A stretch of DNA of 64,000 nt from Symsagittifera roscoffensis (GCF_963678635.1 NC_087069.1:16340660-16404659); one strand, 5' to 3'. Counted from the first letter of the stretch, positions 1 to 11,329 are shown. Numbers and translations are program-made. The notes: generated from the letters alone by a model not told the origin.

Positions 1-1640
1 AAATTTTTTATAGAAGCTTTCAAATGCTTGTATGTCAACTAGTGCTTCTGAAATTATATGATCGTGCTTTTTATCGAAAATATTAAGTGCAGATAAGTAT
101 GATGTTTTGATGAAAAATTTTTCGGTTAGTTGCGGGTTTGCAAAGCGATCTTCGTCTAAGAATTGATCATGGATAGGACGGATGATGTTATGATCGTAGT
201 ATTCTATTGAGAAATCGTTAGCTCGGGGTGCGGTGAATGTTTTTAATAGTTTTTTATATCCAACATAAGTAAATTTTCGAGGTCGAGGTGTTAATGATGT
301 AGTGAGTCTATATAGTACACTTTTGTTCTTCTCTTTACTTTCATTAGTTTTTGTTAGTGGTAGATAAAGGGGGTTAGTATAATTTTAGTAAGCTGTCCAA
401 TGAAGTGTTGGTATTAAAACGTGCTCATCAACAAATTTTCGTGTTTCAATGGGAATGGTAGAAGTATTTAAGGTATATTGTGGAAATGAGGGTAGGGTTA
501 ATTCAAGAAAATTTTTAGTGTTTGTGTAATCTGGGTGGTTGATATATTCTTTGGCTGTTCCGGGTTTGGTTGCAAATGGGTGATTTGGGAATTTTCGTTT
601 GAAACTGAGGTAAGCTCGGTTAGTGCTGGTAGGTGTTTCGGTGGATGTGGATGATTGGGCGAAAGATGGAGAGTAAGCTGAAGAGGGTGTAGGAGTTGGT
701 GGATTTGAAGATGTTACTGTTGATGATAGTTGATGTATCGTAAGAGTGTGGGGGTGTGTTAATTGTTGTTGTAATGTAATAAAATTGTCAAGTTCTTCGG
801 AAATTTGGATGTTATCTTGGGAGTTATTATGTGATCTGTCGGAATTAAATGGAGAATAGGTTGCGGTTACATGGGAAGCGTAAAAAGGAATGGAAAGGGA
901 TGGAGTAGATGACTGGTTTGCATGGGTTGAAAGGGGGGTTTTGAAAAAACTGAAGAATTGGTCTGGGTATGGGTAGAGGGAGATGGTTGGGAGTCTGCAA
1001 TTTCATCGGGAGTTTCTACGTCGGATTTGTTAAATTGTGAGATAGTATGAAAAACTGAATTATCTGAGTTAGTATCAGAATTCATGCTTGATGGTATATT
1101 AATAACTGTAAAATTGGGTTGCGGGAACGCAAAAAGTGGGATAATTGGGATTTGAGTCTGGAGGTTGGCTGGGTGGGAATTTGAGCGATGGAGGATTCCA
1201 ATTTGTTGGCTCATCGTGGGCCAAGAAAATGTTTATTTTGAGATTGAAAAGCGGTGGTATGAGGTTGTTTGATAATTTGTTCAAATGTATTATCATTTCG
1301 TGAATGATGTGTCATTATGTGTTGAATGGGGCCTTGTGTTGCGTTTGGTCTAAAATTTGGATTATTTATGATTGCTAGGTTTGGAAAATTTCGGGGAACT
1401 AATGATAATGGATGGTTTTGTGGTATGGTTGGTATCTGTGGTGCTGTAGGTGTTGTATGGACATTGTTATGTTCTTCGTCATATTTGTTTGGTATTGTGG
1501 CTATTTTTGTATTGTATTCTTTTATTTGTGCATCTAGAAGTATTTTATTAATTGATGATGAAAAAATTCCAAATTTCCAAAATCCCGCTATTTTATTTTC
1601 GGCCGGATAGATTCGTGCAACTTCTTAGTCTAATACCGAT
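1..1640 (-). pseudogene. Decayed, unassigned Pro/Ser/Asn-rich protein gene, cut by the window edge
   Basis: Three stretches of open frame on the minus strand read as one protein once small breaks are allowed: about 1640-1213 (contains 'IAGFWKFGIFSSSINKILL'), 1214-867 (Ser/Thr/Pro-rich), and about 960-1. The last stretch has one in-frame TAA at 385-387 and runs off the left edge with ordinary folded-looking sequence ('FVDEHVLIPTLHWTAY', 'KFTYVGYKKLLKTF'). The shift between the second and third stretches falls at an A4C6 run near 940-960, typical of indel decay. Composition (low complexity followed by a compact domain) would suit a gag-like or capsid-like transposon protein, but I do not recognise the family. 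An 87-bp piece of its 5' end recurs inverted at 46772-46857. Confidence 0.4.
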
Positions 1641-1672
1641 CCTAATCTTACTCTTATATCTACTAGTCTCAG
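1586..1672 (-). repeat. Left copy of an ~87-bp dispersed inverted repeat (partner 46772-46857)
   Basis: The reverse complement of this stretch aligns almost base for base with 46772-46857, apart from a few substitutions. Both copies have the same reading frame: 'DIRVRL' then 'SVLD', a conserved TAA, then 'EVARIYPAENKIA'. Outside the block the copies diverge at once, so these are probably two fragments of one element family rather than the termini of a single 45-kb element. Confidence 0.7.
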
Positions 1673-4103
1673 GGTGTTTAACTAGTCTCTGCTAGGCTCA
1701 ATAGATCCAGAGTATACTGGCTTATTGCGACTGCTGAAGTTCTCTTGGAGAGGTAACTAATTTCTAAGTTAAATTTAAATCTCTCTGGTGCTGAAATTAC
1801 AAGTAACTTCATTACTTACAAATAAGTGGGTTGTCAGTTAGATGGAATATGATTGGTTAATATTAAAAGTTTTATAGTGATAAACTATCTTATTTATCCA
1901 ATAATAAAATGTAGTTTAGATCAGGTTCCATATCACATTCTAAATTTTGTAGAAAATTTATTTGCAGTTTTTTTAGATTTTTTTAGATCTTGAAGTGCAC
2001 TAAATAGAGACTTCATGTGCGCTAACTCAGGTACATCAGAAACTTTCACATAAATTATTGTTCTGTTTTAATAAATCAGTTGTTATCTGGGCTTGCTACT
2101 CGAGTCCAAAAGATAAAACGCTCGCCAAATTACTCTACCTAATCTCTATCAGTCCTCTAGAACAAACAGAAAAATGTATTTTTTTTCAAGAAGAAAATAG
2201 ACAAAATTCTGCACTTACTGGTGAGGAAAGAGCTCTTCTGCCTTTTGAAAAAAATGATTCCTTCTGGTTCAATTTTTGCGTTAATAGATGCAGTGTACTT
2301 GACATTGATCGAGGACGATTAAAGTGCAATGAAAAAAAATCTTGATCTCTACATTTTCTAAATTGATTTTTCATCAATCCAATTTCAGACATCTGAAATC
2401 TGATATAATGCCAATTTTCCAAGAAATGATGGAATGTTTTGTAGTTGGACTGGTTTTTGACAAATTTTGGCATTTTTATTGCCATTTATGAGTGCAGAGT
2501 TTCTATGTCAATCTGAAAAAAAAATTGAAATCCTAAAGTTTCGCCCATTTTCGTTTTTTAATTTTCGCATTGTATGAATATTTTCTAAACATTTTAAACA
2601 AAGCCAACTGTTAGTTGGAAAATATAATGAACGCAACAAAACAAAAAAAAATGACTTCTTTTTCGAAAGAACTGTAGTTTTTGACTTTTAAAAAGAAATT
2701 TAATCCCTTAAATTTCTTTCGTGCGTTTTCACGAACAATTTATGAAGGACGCTTTTTCATAAAAATAACCCAATATGAAAAAAAACTGGATCAGTGGTAC
2801 AGTTTAAATTTCGCTGAGAAATCTATTAAACAAAATACATTTTTCAAACTAGAATTCATTTACGTTTGTCGTGAACTTAACACTTTTTCTGCACAATTTA
2901 CAAAAATCAAAAGTCGTACTGCGAAAAATCAAAATTGAGCAAAAACTAATTCTAGGAACTTTTCCTGAAAGAGCTCAAAAATCACAAGATCGATAAAAAA
3001 AGTAGTCACTACGTCATAGCGATGCCAAACAAAGAACTTTGTGACTGTAAGTGGATATGGAAACAAGGAAGTCCTCTTTGTTCTTCCTTCTTTCCTGCAT
3101 TTTCTTCGATCGTTCCGACAAATTTTCAACATGTTTTAAACTTGTCTCCGGATTTCAGAGACCTAAAGAAAACAAATTTCTTTTATTCAGTACACAGTTG
3201 GCCTCATAATGGTTCCTTCCTCTTAACAACTCGATTATTTAAGAAAATGTTCAACTGGAATGCAGCCCTTTTTGCAGTTGAGGTTCAAGTTTTTTAACGT
3301 TTTTTCGTTATTTTTTGCTGATGTTTTGTGGATTCAGTTGCCCCAATTAGGATTTTTATGTGTTGTAGGTAAGGTTTATTATAGGTGCGAGTGTAGGTCA
3401 ATTAGGGCTTAACTGTAAATGTGATTAGCTAAAATTTGTACCTTTTTTTTCTGGTATTTTTTCATTTTGCAGATATAGTTTTGGCGGCACATATAGTTTT
3501 GAGTATCGTTTTTATCGTCCTCATAACTGGTTTTGCTTGTATTGTTATAGTTTTTTCCGATAAATGGGAGTCTACCACCACACTTTCAGCTCAATTAAAA
3601 ATTCTTGCCAGTTTTTTTTTTTAAAAAGGCTAGTTGGCTTTTTCCAGTTTTGACAATTTTTTCATGAAAAAAAAATACATGATTGAATTGCCTAGAACTT
3701 TATGTATAGTAAATGACAAGAAAAAGCTGGATAACTTGTTCACCCATTCTTGCTGTTATACCGTCACTGTTAGGCGAGAGATAAGTTATGTTGAAGTGAG
3801 ACTTTCTATGCTCGTGGAGAATGAGACGATAAGATAAAAACTTAAATTCAAATCTCTATGTTTAAGCCTGGCTGATACTGACCTCGAATCATTTGAGAGA
3901 CAGTGCCTCATAAGAACTAGTACATTTGTCACAATGTTTAACTAGGTACCTATTTAATCATCAGATTTCTTAGTGATAATCAATGTTAGTTAAGTCTAAG
4001 ATATGTAATCTTTACCAACTGGTAGTTCAAGCACCTAAATCTAGATCACTAATAATGGTTGTTTTACTATAATATCCGTACGGATAACATTTCCCTCTAT
4101 ATA
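1673..4103. other. AT-rich stretch with no assignable gene
   Basis: Strongly AT-rich sequence with only short open frames on both strands (longest about 99 codons), none with recognisable motifs or homologues elsewhere in the window. About 100 bp around 3065-3170 is a diverged copy, in opposite orientation, of 42325-42430, so at least part of the region is repeat-derived. I see no promoter or RNA gene here. Confidence 0.5.
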
Positions 4104-5058
4104 TCATTTGTCCTCCTTCTTGTTCTTTTTAATGGTTTCGATGGTGTTTTTCTCCTCTGTAACCTTCTCCGTTCGTTTTCTAGCATGTGGTTTGACTCGT
4201 TTGTTCTGTTCCTTGCTATCTTCTCTATCTCGTTGGAATGTCATAGTTATTCGCCGAACCGGCGAAATGGCTTGCAAGATGTTCATAGCCTCCCTAAATT
4301 TCGTACTGAAGGATTCCTTTGTTGTTTGCGGTTTGTCCAGAATGTACCGGGAACTTGGTTTTATTTTCGTTGCGTTGTCGCTTGTACTTTCATATGTTGT
4401 GCTTTATGGGGTTGCCGCATCCATGTGGATTTCTGTGCCAATTATCTCTTCCGAAGAAATTTGTGGCGACGGGACGGTATCGATTATAGGATCGATGTCG
4501 CTTTGTAGTTTTTCGGCCGGCTGGTCTGGCGTGCTGACGTTGGTTCTGGAGTGTTCGATGTGTGCTACTAAACAAGGTTCGGCAGAGTTTGAGATTTGGG
4601 ATAGAGTTGGGATAGAGTTGCCTAGCTTTGTGGCAAGTGCGCTTTTCCTCTGCCTCGATGATCGTCGTATCTCCGGCGACTCTTGTTCAGATGTGGCTTT
4701 TATTTCAATTCATTTTGCTGCTGGTTTTTCTGGAGACGGTGTTTTTTCTTCAAGCTCTTTATCTGACGAAAATGGAACCGATTTTCGGTTTTTTGTTAGG
4801 GCTGATTTTTCCTGATAAGTTTTTGGGTCTTTGGCTTGCTGTTTTGCTTGTTGTGTTAGTTTGGGTCTGCTGTTGAAGACACTGAAAAGCCTTTGTGGTT
4901 CCAAGGATTCTCAATTTAGCGATTGTTGGATAATGTCCTGAATCGTCTTTGGAGGTGATCGCTTTGGGCTCCTTGTTGTTTCCTCTGTGGTCGGATGAAA
5001 GCTGGCCTTTTTTCTGAAACAAGTGACTTGGCTCACGGTAGGTGTTTAGAAGCCACAA
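4104..5058 (-). pseudogene. Broken Lys/Gln/Thr-rich ORF downstream of the integrase remnant
   Basis: Overlapping minus-strand open frames at 5058-4759, 4904-4710, 4575-4390 and about 4400-4104 share one composition: very rich in Lys, Thr, Gln, Glu and Asn, with basic runs such as 'KTTKRHRSYNRYRP' and a highly charged C-terminal end 'TIETIKKNKKEDK'. They look like one coding region with frameshifts. The region lies directly 3' of the integrase and tail of the Ty3/gypsy remnant (5465-6575), that is in the third-ORF or C-terminal pol position. I cannot name the protein. It could be a pol tail, a third ORF, or a displaced gag fragment. Confidence 0.35.
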
Positions 5059-5464
5059 AGTCTTTTAACGCCGCCTGTCTACATTTTTTCGTATACCCTT
5101 GGATCTGGTATGAAGGCGAGGCCATCGTGCCTTATTACACGCGTATGTTTGCCATCTTATCTTATTCACGCGGTGTGGGGGAGTAGTTTTGTACAAATTA
5201 ATTTTCGATAATTTTGAAATGTGCCCCGAATGTCCTTGGTTTTTTATTATTTTTCGAGCGATTGTTCCCGTTTTTTAGCGACTTGCTCCAAATGAAGTCC
5301 AGTTTTAAATTAATTGTGTGTGCTGAACCTTTGAATCGGTCTTTCAAGAAGATTAGAGGTGCTCTTTCGATTTATTATTTCTCTTGATTAGTGAGTGGTC
5401 TTTTCGACTTACGTGTTTTTGTTTGATTTTTCGTTTGAAAATGATCATTTAGCTTTAATATATT

Positions 5465-6575
5465 CTAAGGTTTGTTGGAAAAAGGTAGATGCTCACATAT
5501 TGCGAACTTTTTGAGCAGTTTTTGGTCATAGTCCTCGTCGCTGTTTTCCAGCGTAATTGCGTCCTTCCGGTTTGCGACGTCCGTTTTGGGCTTAGCGCGT
5601 TGTTTCCCCGGATTGTTGTCTTGAGCATCGCTTATTGGGCCTTGTTGGTCGTCCGCGGTCGTAACGTTTGTTCTTGAGACGGGATTGAACGTAGGTTCAG
5701 GCAAGTATTGGTGGACCTTAGTTAATGATACTACTGTGTCCTTCTCCACTGTGTCCTTGAAGACGAGATCCAGCTCGTCTTCGCTGTTATTCTCCCGGTC
5801 CCACATGGCCTCCGCAGTTAATGATGGTTTTGTAAGTACTTTTTCATCTAAACATGATAGCTTAGTTCCTGATGAGACAATTGAGAGTTTTGGTGACGTG
5901 CTAATTTTGATTAATAGTGGGTTAGCTTTTCGACCAAAGTGGGCTTCGAACGGGGTTACTTTTGTAGTTGCGTTTGGCGAGTGTTTAAATTATATCGGCC
6001 ACATCTGATGCGAGTTTGAATGGTTTATTTATTTTGTCGATTTTCTTGATTGCTAAACTCAATTTTAGGGTTCTATTGAGTCGTTCGACCATACCCATTG
6101 CCCTGTGGTCATCCAGTGGTGCGAATATTAATTTGATATTATTAGTTTCACATTATACTAGGAATTTTTTGGCTCAAAAACATTGGGCTTGATTGCATCT
6201 AATATTACGGGGAACCCCATGATTCACGATATGAGCTTGCGTAAAACGAGTGATTGTATCCGCTCTGTATTTTGTTACAACCTTTGCGTAAGGAAAACGA
6301 GAGAAACGGTCCACTCCTACTAAGATATAGACTTATTTTTGTTTTCGTCCCGTAATGGGCCCGCAAAATCCAACTGGATTTCTTCGTTAGATTGAACCAC
6401 AGCGTCGACTGCCGTGTAGTATTTTCTTTTCTGAGATTACTTTAAGATCCTTACTCTTATCTCGGCAGTTTTTACAGTTCCGTGCTGTGGACACAATATC
6501 TCGGTGCAGGTAGGGATACCACACAAATTTAGCCGCTTCTAAAAAGCCGGCTTCGCTATGGTGGGTGAGATACAA
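5465..6575 (-). pseudogene. pol: Ty3/gypsy integrase and pol tail, ruined copy
   Basis: Read from 6575 downward, the first frame gives the end of an HHCC zinc domain ('CKNCRDKSK'). The core follows: first catalytic Asp in 'YILVGVDRFSRFPYAK', then 'RNIRCNQAQCF' where the second catalytic Asp is expected but Asn is read, then the catalytic Glu in 'MGMVERLNRTLKL'. Several stops and shifts interrupt it. The last open stretch (5806-5465, 113 codons) is an acidic, Asp/Lys-rich tail. The copy is truncated on its 5' side near 6600, so no RT or RNase H is left. It belongs to a different Ty3/gypsy lineage from elements A and B, whose integrase sequence is dissimilar. It is inactive. Confidence 0.7.
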
Positions 6576-7199
6576 CAGTAGTAGATTTTGAGGCTAAAAT
6601 GGGGGGGGGACCCTGAAGACCCACATGTATTAAGATCGGGAATAGAATTTTTTGTCTTCAGGCTATGTATTTAGATAGGGTATAGAGTCTACAATGTATT
6701 AGGATAGGGAATACCAATGTTAGGGTTTTATGGTTTGTGTGATGGTAAGATAATGGTAAGAAAATTGTTTTTTGTTTTGATTTTGTGAGGAAATTTCTAG
6801 TTTTTTTTTCTTCAAAATCTCGGCGCGCGTTATCTAATTGGAAAAAATTACTTGTTAATTACGTGTACATTGTGGAATAAAGTTCTTTTAATTATTTTTT
6901 TTGGTGCATGGTAAGTCAATGGTAAGAGTTTTTGAGCACGAATTATGATTTTTTATCAAAAAGTTTTGTTATAAATTTTCTTATAAGTCGACTTTTAATC
7001 ATTTTATTTCTTGTTGAAAAAAGGCTCTATCTACGTGAAAATAAGCTGAAACCTACTGAAATTTCGAAAAAAGTCAAATTTTTTGAGAGAAAAAAATTAA
7101 GTTACAAAGAAAGTATATATATCACTGCATCGCATAGTAAATTTACTGCCATAATTACACTTATAAAACTACACATTTACATAAAATTACTTATAAATT
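6576..7199. other. Non-coding junction between the gypsy remnant and the Maverick block
   Basis: Begins with a poly-G tract near 6600 and three diverged copies of a ~20-base T-G-T-A-T-T-A-rich motif at about 6628, 6666 and 6698. The remainder is AT-rich with no supported gene. It probably contains the breakpoint where the two elements meet. No terminal inverted repeat of the Maverick could be recognised. Confidence 0.4.
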
Positions 7200-7415
7200 T
7201 CAAAGCATGCACCTCATGCAAATTATCCAAGTTTCTCTGGTAGAATTTAAAAAGAAGAAATGCCGAATAAATTGCGTAAAATCCACACAAATGTTTAGTT
7301 TTTGTAGTTTTCTGGAAACTATTTGCCGATAATTTTTTGTAAGAAAGGAATAAACTGTTCCTTTTTGACCCAAAGAATCTGAAAAGTAGTAAGTTTTGTC
7401 CAATCGTGCTATCAT
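7200..7415 (-). pseudogene. Maverick/Polinton adenain-like cysteine protease, C-terminal fragment
   Basis: The 71-codon frame contains 'YFSDSLGQKGTVYSFL' followed by 'RKLQKLNICVDFTQF'. This matches the end of adenovirus-type (C5/Ulp1-fold) proteases of Polintons, where an F-D-S-L/Y-G segment is followed some 25-35 residues later by the catalytic Cys in a C-G-x-Y/F-like context. Here the Cys is followed by Val-Asp-Phe, and the sequence then degenerates. The N-terminal half with the catalytic His is not visible. The protease would process virion proteins; its position just after the capsid gene agrees with a Polinton structural cluster. It is broken and non-functional. Confidence 0.55.
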
Positions 7416-7419
7416 GATC

Positions 7420-8560
7420 TAATGCTCCCCTCCATCATTACTTGGAGCTGAGTTACAAATGCAAAAACAAGAATATAGTGGTTTTGATTATCTTCCATAG
7501 GAAGAGCCCGGAAATTTTCATTAAAAGCATTGCTTTCATTGTTGTAACACAAGGACGACAAGGAGAGATTGTATCTTATGAAACAATTGCTCTTCCAATC
7601 CGAATATTTCTAAGCTCGCTTAAATGAAATTGCTGATAGCTGAAAAGGTTTTCATGAAAAGATCCTGCAACAGCTGATTTTGTATTCATTGCTAAAGCTT
7701 TTCTTTCTATTGGAGCCTTATTGAATATATTTTTTTGTATGAATTGGTTTTGACGCAATAAAATTTCTTGCTATAGTTTCCATGTAATTGTATTGAGCAG
7801 GTTCTCTTTCCAAATTCCCTTGCAAGTATTGATGATTAGGTTCAGCAATTAAAATTCTTCTAGTAAACAGCGAACAATCAACATTTTTCGGACTGACGTT
7901 TGGATTATCAGATAGCATGTAAAAATTAGGTCTAGCTAGAATTGGTTTAATTCGAACTTTGGTATTTGGGAGCAACAATTTTTCGTAAGTAAACCTATCA
8001 ATGGCAAGCTCCCCAGAGAGTGAAAAAGTTATCCATGTTCCTAAAGAATTTGCTCTATCAGTGAACGGATGCATATCAAATGCACTGGGAAATTCTTTAA
8101 AACTGTATCCATGACAAGCAAGTACTTCTCTATTACTAACTGCTGAAGAGTTGAATTCGTTCGAAATTTGTGCCTTATGAGGATATAATTCATTAGCGTT
8201 ATAAACCATTGTATTGCTAAAATAAATCTCACAATGGGGAATAGTAAATGTAGTAGATTGTTTCAATAAATTAAATAAATTTGTGGTTCCTAATCTGAGT
8301 CTTTCTCCAATTTTGCTTCAGGTTCTACTTTTTTTTGAAAGCATCAAACAATCTTCCTTTGAATAATTGAAGCTTTGAATCAAGATGGGTATCACGCCTA
8401 TCCAAGTAGAGATTGCGATCCCTTTTAAATTCAAACTCAATACTGCTTTCATCCAACGAAGTGCTGGGGAATACTTCTCGTGTGTCAGATGAAATAATTG
8501 TTTCGAGAAATGGATCTAGATCCACCAGTTCTACGCTTGTATTTCTTTTTTCCACTTCCC
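7420..8560 (-). pseudogene. Maverick/Polinton capsid protein (F54H12.2-like family), frameshifted
   Basis: Four frame segments reconstruct one protein: about 8560-8325 ('SSIEFEFKRDRNLYLDRRDT'), 8266-7718 ('YPHKAQISNEFNSS', 'ACHGYSFKEFP', 'LLPNTKVRIKPILARPNF'), 7758-7576 ('NIFNKAPIERKALAMNT', 'SYQQFHLSEL') and a last one to about 7420 ('ALPMEDNQNHYILVF'). These blocks follow the order known for the large Polinton/Maverick capsid-type protein annotated in animals as F54H12.2-like. There is a stop or shift near 8300 and others near 7750 and 7530. The family assignment is from memory of conserved blocks; whether it is the major capsid protein specifically should be tested by profile search. Confidence 0.65.
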
Positions 8561-8823
8561 AATTGTTTCCGAAATGTTTTTTGTTCCAAAACTTTTGCAA
8601 ATTATTTGAGTTTTTTACGTCCACTAACAACTTTCCCAATCTCTGGAGCAGCAATTTCAAACATATCTGCTCCAATTCTTTTCGCTGCTGGGAGTATATA
8701 TATATTTTTAATAAAGGGGATTGCAGTTCTCCCAAGAGTTTGTGCGAGAGCTCCAAAATCTCTTCCACGTTGCCTTGGATGTCCTCGAAAAATAGGGAAA
8801 TCTGCTGAGTTTTGAGCAACCAT
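8490..8823 (-). pseudogene. Maverick/Polinton minor virion protein, pVI-like
   Basis: The frame from 8823 begins 'MVAQNSADFPIFRGHPRQRG', then gives 'GALAQTLGRTAIPFIKN' and 'GADMFEIAAPEIGKVVSG', and ends in a basic tail ('GSGKKKYKRRTGG'). This arrangement of R-G-x-P-x-Q-R-G, a hydrophobic glycine-rich helix and a Lys/Arg tail is typical of the small Polinton protein compared with adenovirus pVI (capsid cement/membrane-active). One in-frame TAA at 8602-8604 interrupts it, after which the same frame stays open to about 8490. Its end overlaps the start of the capsid gene in another frame, as expected for a compact viral-type cluster. Function is inferred by family only. Confidence 0.5.
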
Positions 8824-8929
8824 TTCATATGAAGCTTAGACCGAAAATGATTTTTCAAAATCTTGAGGAACAAGAGAACAACTCGGGTAATTCTTCGGAC
8901 ACAAAAGGAATTTTATGGCCTGTACTATC

Positions 8930-9603
8930 TCCTAGTTCTATCTTGATACTATGGAAAGACTTTTAAACAGTTTTTTAAAGTATGATTTTGTAAAGGATTG
9001 ATAATTCATTTACCGTCCTGTAGAAAATACATCTCCACTTTTTTCTTTGGAGATAAATGGAATACAACACAATAAGGGAGTTTTTGTATCACCGGCTATG
9101 TTATATTCTATAAAATCACTATTTATCATCAAATAATGAATTCTTGTAATGTCGTAAAAAACTGAGGATAATGTGGACCTTTTCCTTTCATTATAACCCC
9201 TGATTGACTTTGCTCTAAATCTCAACCAAAGATGTGACTCAAGACAGAACTTTGAAGAATAAACACTGATTGGTTCTCAGATAAATGAACGGCAACTTTT
9301 TGTGTAAATTTTGTTGTTCATGGCTACAACTATAACAACGAAACTTGGATACAATCCTGATTCAAAATTCATCGGTACAATCTTTCTTTTGTCTTTAGAA
9401 CTTTCTCTACCATCTACGCATGTAAACTTTCCCTGTGTAACTTTTTGGTACGAAGAAGGGTATGATATTTCTGAAGTAGCAACCTCCCATTCTCCTTTCG
9501 ATTGAATTTGTTTGGGCAGAAATTTTGTAGAAGAACTAAGACTATTATTCTGATAACAATTAAAAGAAGCGTTGGAAAATAACTCAACAGTAAAAGAATC
9601 CAT
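8930..9603 (-). pseudogene. Maverick/Polinton capsid-associated structural protein
   Basis: 9603-9277 encodes an N-terminus 'MDSFTVELFSNASFN' with 'NNSLSSSTKFLPKQI' and 'GEWEVATSEISYPSSYQKV'. The typical order of this Polinton structural family is a jelly-roll-like start followed by a G-x-W-E-V-x-x-S-E-I-x-Y-P block. A shifted frame, 9225-9010, gives 'MINSDFIEYNIAGDTKTPLL', the conserved D-x-x-E-x-x-x-x-G-D-x-K-x-P-L-L block of the same family, continuing to about 8930. Intervening sequence is degenerate. It may be the penton-type or another capsid-associated protein; I cannot choose between them. It lies between integrase and the pVI-like gene. Confidence 0.55.
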
Positions 9604-9646
9604 GACAACTGATCGATAAAAATTTCGTTTAAAAAAGGATTTATCT

Positions 9647-10302
9647 TTAATCTGAACATCTTCTCAGCTCTTTTTCATAAAATTTGCGCAGAATTTTTTC
9701 TTTGTGGAGATCTTTGATGATGTATGTAGGAGGCTTTTTGGTAGATTTTGCCGAAATTTTAAAAATTTCATCTGTAAATTGCCGTATGTATCCTTTTCGG
9801 AACTCAATATCATTCTTTGAAATTCTCACTCTGTCTCCAACTTTGAATTTTAGTTTCTTATACATTGTTAGAAGTTTACTGTACAGAACTGAGAGGAAAT
9901 CAGTGTTCTTGACATCCCCAGGTGATTTCCCAATAGATCTATTGACGCGACAATTCATTGTTGACGCAAATTGCGGCATCTTGTGAATGAATTTTTCACC
10001 ATGATCTTTTATGTAGCGTAAATTATGTATTTTAATGAATGAATGTCTTTTTCTGCAAATTCAGCTTTTGTTTCACTCATTGTCGAGTAAACTTCAATGT
10101 TTTTTTCCTTGCAAAATTTTTTGAAAGTTCCATCATATTTTGTTCCTTTATCAACCCAAAGCTTTTCAGGTATGTTTTTCTTTGGTTTGCAAATTGTCTT
10201 TGGCAAAAATAGTTTTCTTTGTTTGAACTCTGACAAATGGCAAAAAACATCAACAGCAACCAATAAATATTTGAATCCATTGTTTTGACTGGCTAGTTTC
10301 AA
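9647..10302 (-). pseudogene. Maverick/Polinton retroviral-type integrase
   Basis: The N-terminal part 10302-10009 holds the catalytic core: 'FKYLLVAVDVFCHLSEF' (first Asp), 'PEKLWVDKGTKYDGTF' (second Asp) and 'KAEFAEKDIHSLKY' (Glu). After a break near 9980-10009 the frame 9979-9647 gives 'VNRSIGKSPGDV' and the C-terminal module 'FKVGDRVRISKNDIEFRKGY', ending 'FYEKELRRC'. This is the integrase class seen in F54H12.3-like animal proteins, distinct from Ty3/gypsy integrases. The zinc-binding N-terminus is missing or not recognisable. It would insert linear Maverick DNA. It is inactive because of the frame break. Confidence 0.75.
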
Positions 10303-10329
10303 ACCTTAGGGAATATTTTTAAAATATTG

Positions 10330-10480
10330 GGAGTAAAGAGACGTGTTGTATCTGAATCGTCCAAAAACTTTTTTCTGTTCCTGCTGGTAAATAAAATTTT
10401 GATGGAACTGAACCGCTGTTTGTGAAATGTTTAAGCGAGTCAATTGTTTTTGCAGTTAGATCAATGAGTAAATGCGCCCA
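10330..10480 (-). pseudogene. Maverick packaging ATPase, C-terminal end only
   Basis: Reading down from 10480, one frame gives 'HLLIDLTAKTIDSLKHFTNS' and then 'GSVPSKFYLPAGTE' before it degrades around 10370. These blocks end the A32/FtsK-like packaging ATPase of animal Polintons. The rest of the gene (Walker A and middle part) is found on the same strand at 43590-43059, where it stops a few residues before this segment would start. The fragment abuts the LTR of element A exactly, so the ATPase gene was split by the retrotransposon. Confidence 0.65.
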
Positions 10481-11329
10481 AATACTACATAGTGACGGAG
10501 CGTAGAAAAAGCACCTACTGACGACAGGACGGCATTAGTTACCTTAATTCTAGCAGTTTTCCACTGTCAAGACATAGCCAGTTGATTTTCTGGTCTGTTT
10601 AGGGCTAAGTGAAAAATTACCGTTTTTTGGCCATCAGTCAAAGGACTTTTGATCAGCTTCCGTTACATGCGAAGATAACCACATAGCTGGGTCTCGGATC
10701 CCCAGATTACATGATTACCATTATAAACACGGCTCGAATAACATATTTACTATGTTTTAGTGACAGTCATATACTAGATCCATTGGAGATGGAGTGACCC
10801 TTTCCTCTTTCTAGCTAATCATGCTCGGAAATACAAAATAAAACTGGAGAAATTTCAGCTATTTAGGGCACCACAGCAGCTAAAAAGTGTTTTTATAGTC
10901 CACTGAATATCTGGGTACCGGGCCTCCAATTCCACTCTCCCTTGGAGAAAACGCACTCATCTTCCCGATCTCCTGGCACGCGAGGGTACTGATCTGCTCC
11001 AGATATCCCACTGAAGCCTTCTTTCTTCCTATCGGCTCCAGTTACGTCTTTTGTTGTGCGTGATTGTCACGATAAGGGCTTTCGTGTTTTTTTTTCTTTC
11101 TTTTTCTGTCGACTTATTCTCGTCATGCTAATTCTGTTGCTGTTTTATCGCTTTTTCTTGCCAAATATGATTTTCGGGGAAACATTCTGTCGCAATTCGA
11201 AATTTAAAAGTTTGAAAATTCTAGAATATGCTTACCCTCCTTGTCATAACGAGTTCGCGGCTAACGTCGCTAATGCCCGCTTCGTTCTCATCGGAAGGTT
11301 CGACTCTGCCAATCCGGGGGAATTGCACA
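10474..11329 (-). repeat. 3' LTR of element A
   Basis: About 856 bp that align, in the same orientation, with 47609-48490 (LTR of element B) and, in part, with 33664-34245, 37239-37924 and 42712-43052. On the plus strand the family reads TG...CA. The element B copy begins TGTAACATTCGCCC and both copies end G-C-A-C-A, immediately followed by the polypurine tract complement. In element A the extreme left end lacks about ten terminal bases and runs directly into the Maverick ATPase frame, so a small deletion has removed the terminus and any target-site duplication. Orientation (minus) follows the genes. Confidence 0.75.

Noticed and set aside
1-1640. Alternative genetic code (TAA read as Gln) to explain in-frame stops
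   Set aside because: TGA and TAG interrupt other frames equally and frameshifts are common, so ordinary decay explains the stops.
2058-3837. Several 60-99 codon frames in the AT-rich left region
   Set aside because: Low-complexity composition, both strands equally open, and no motif or within-window homologue that would support coding.
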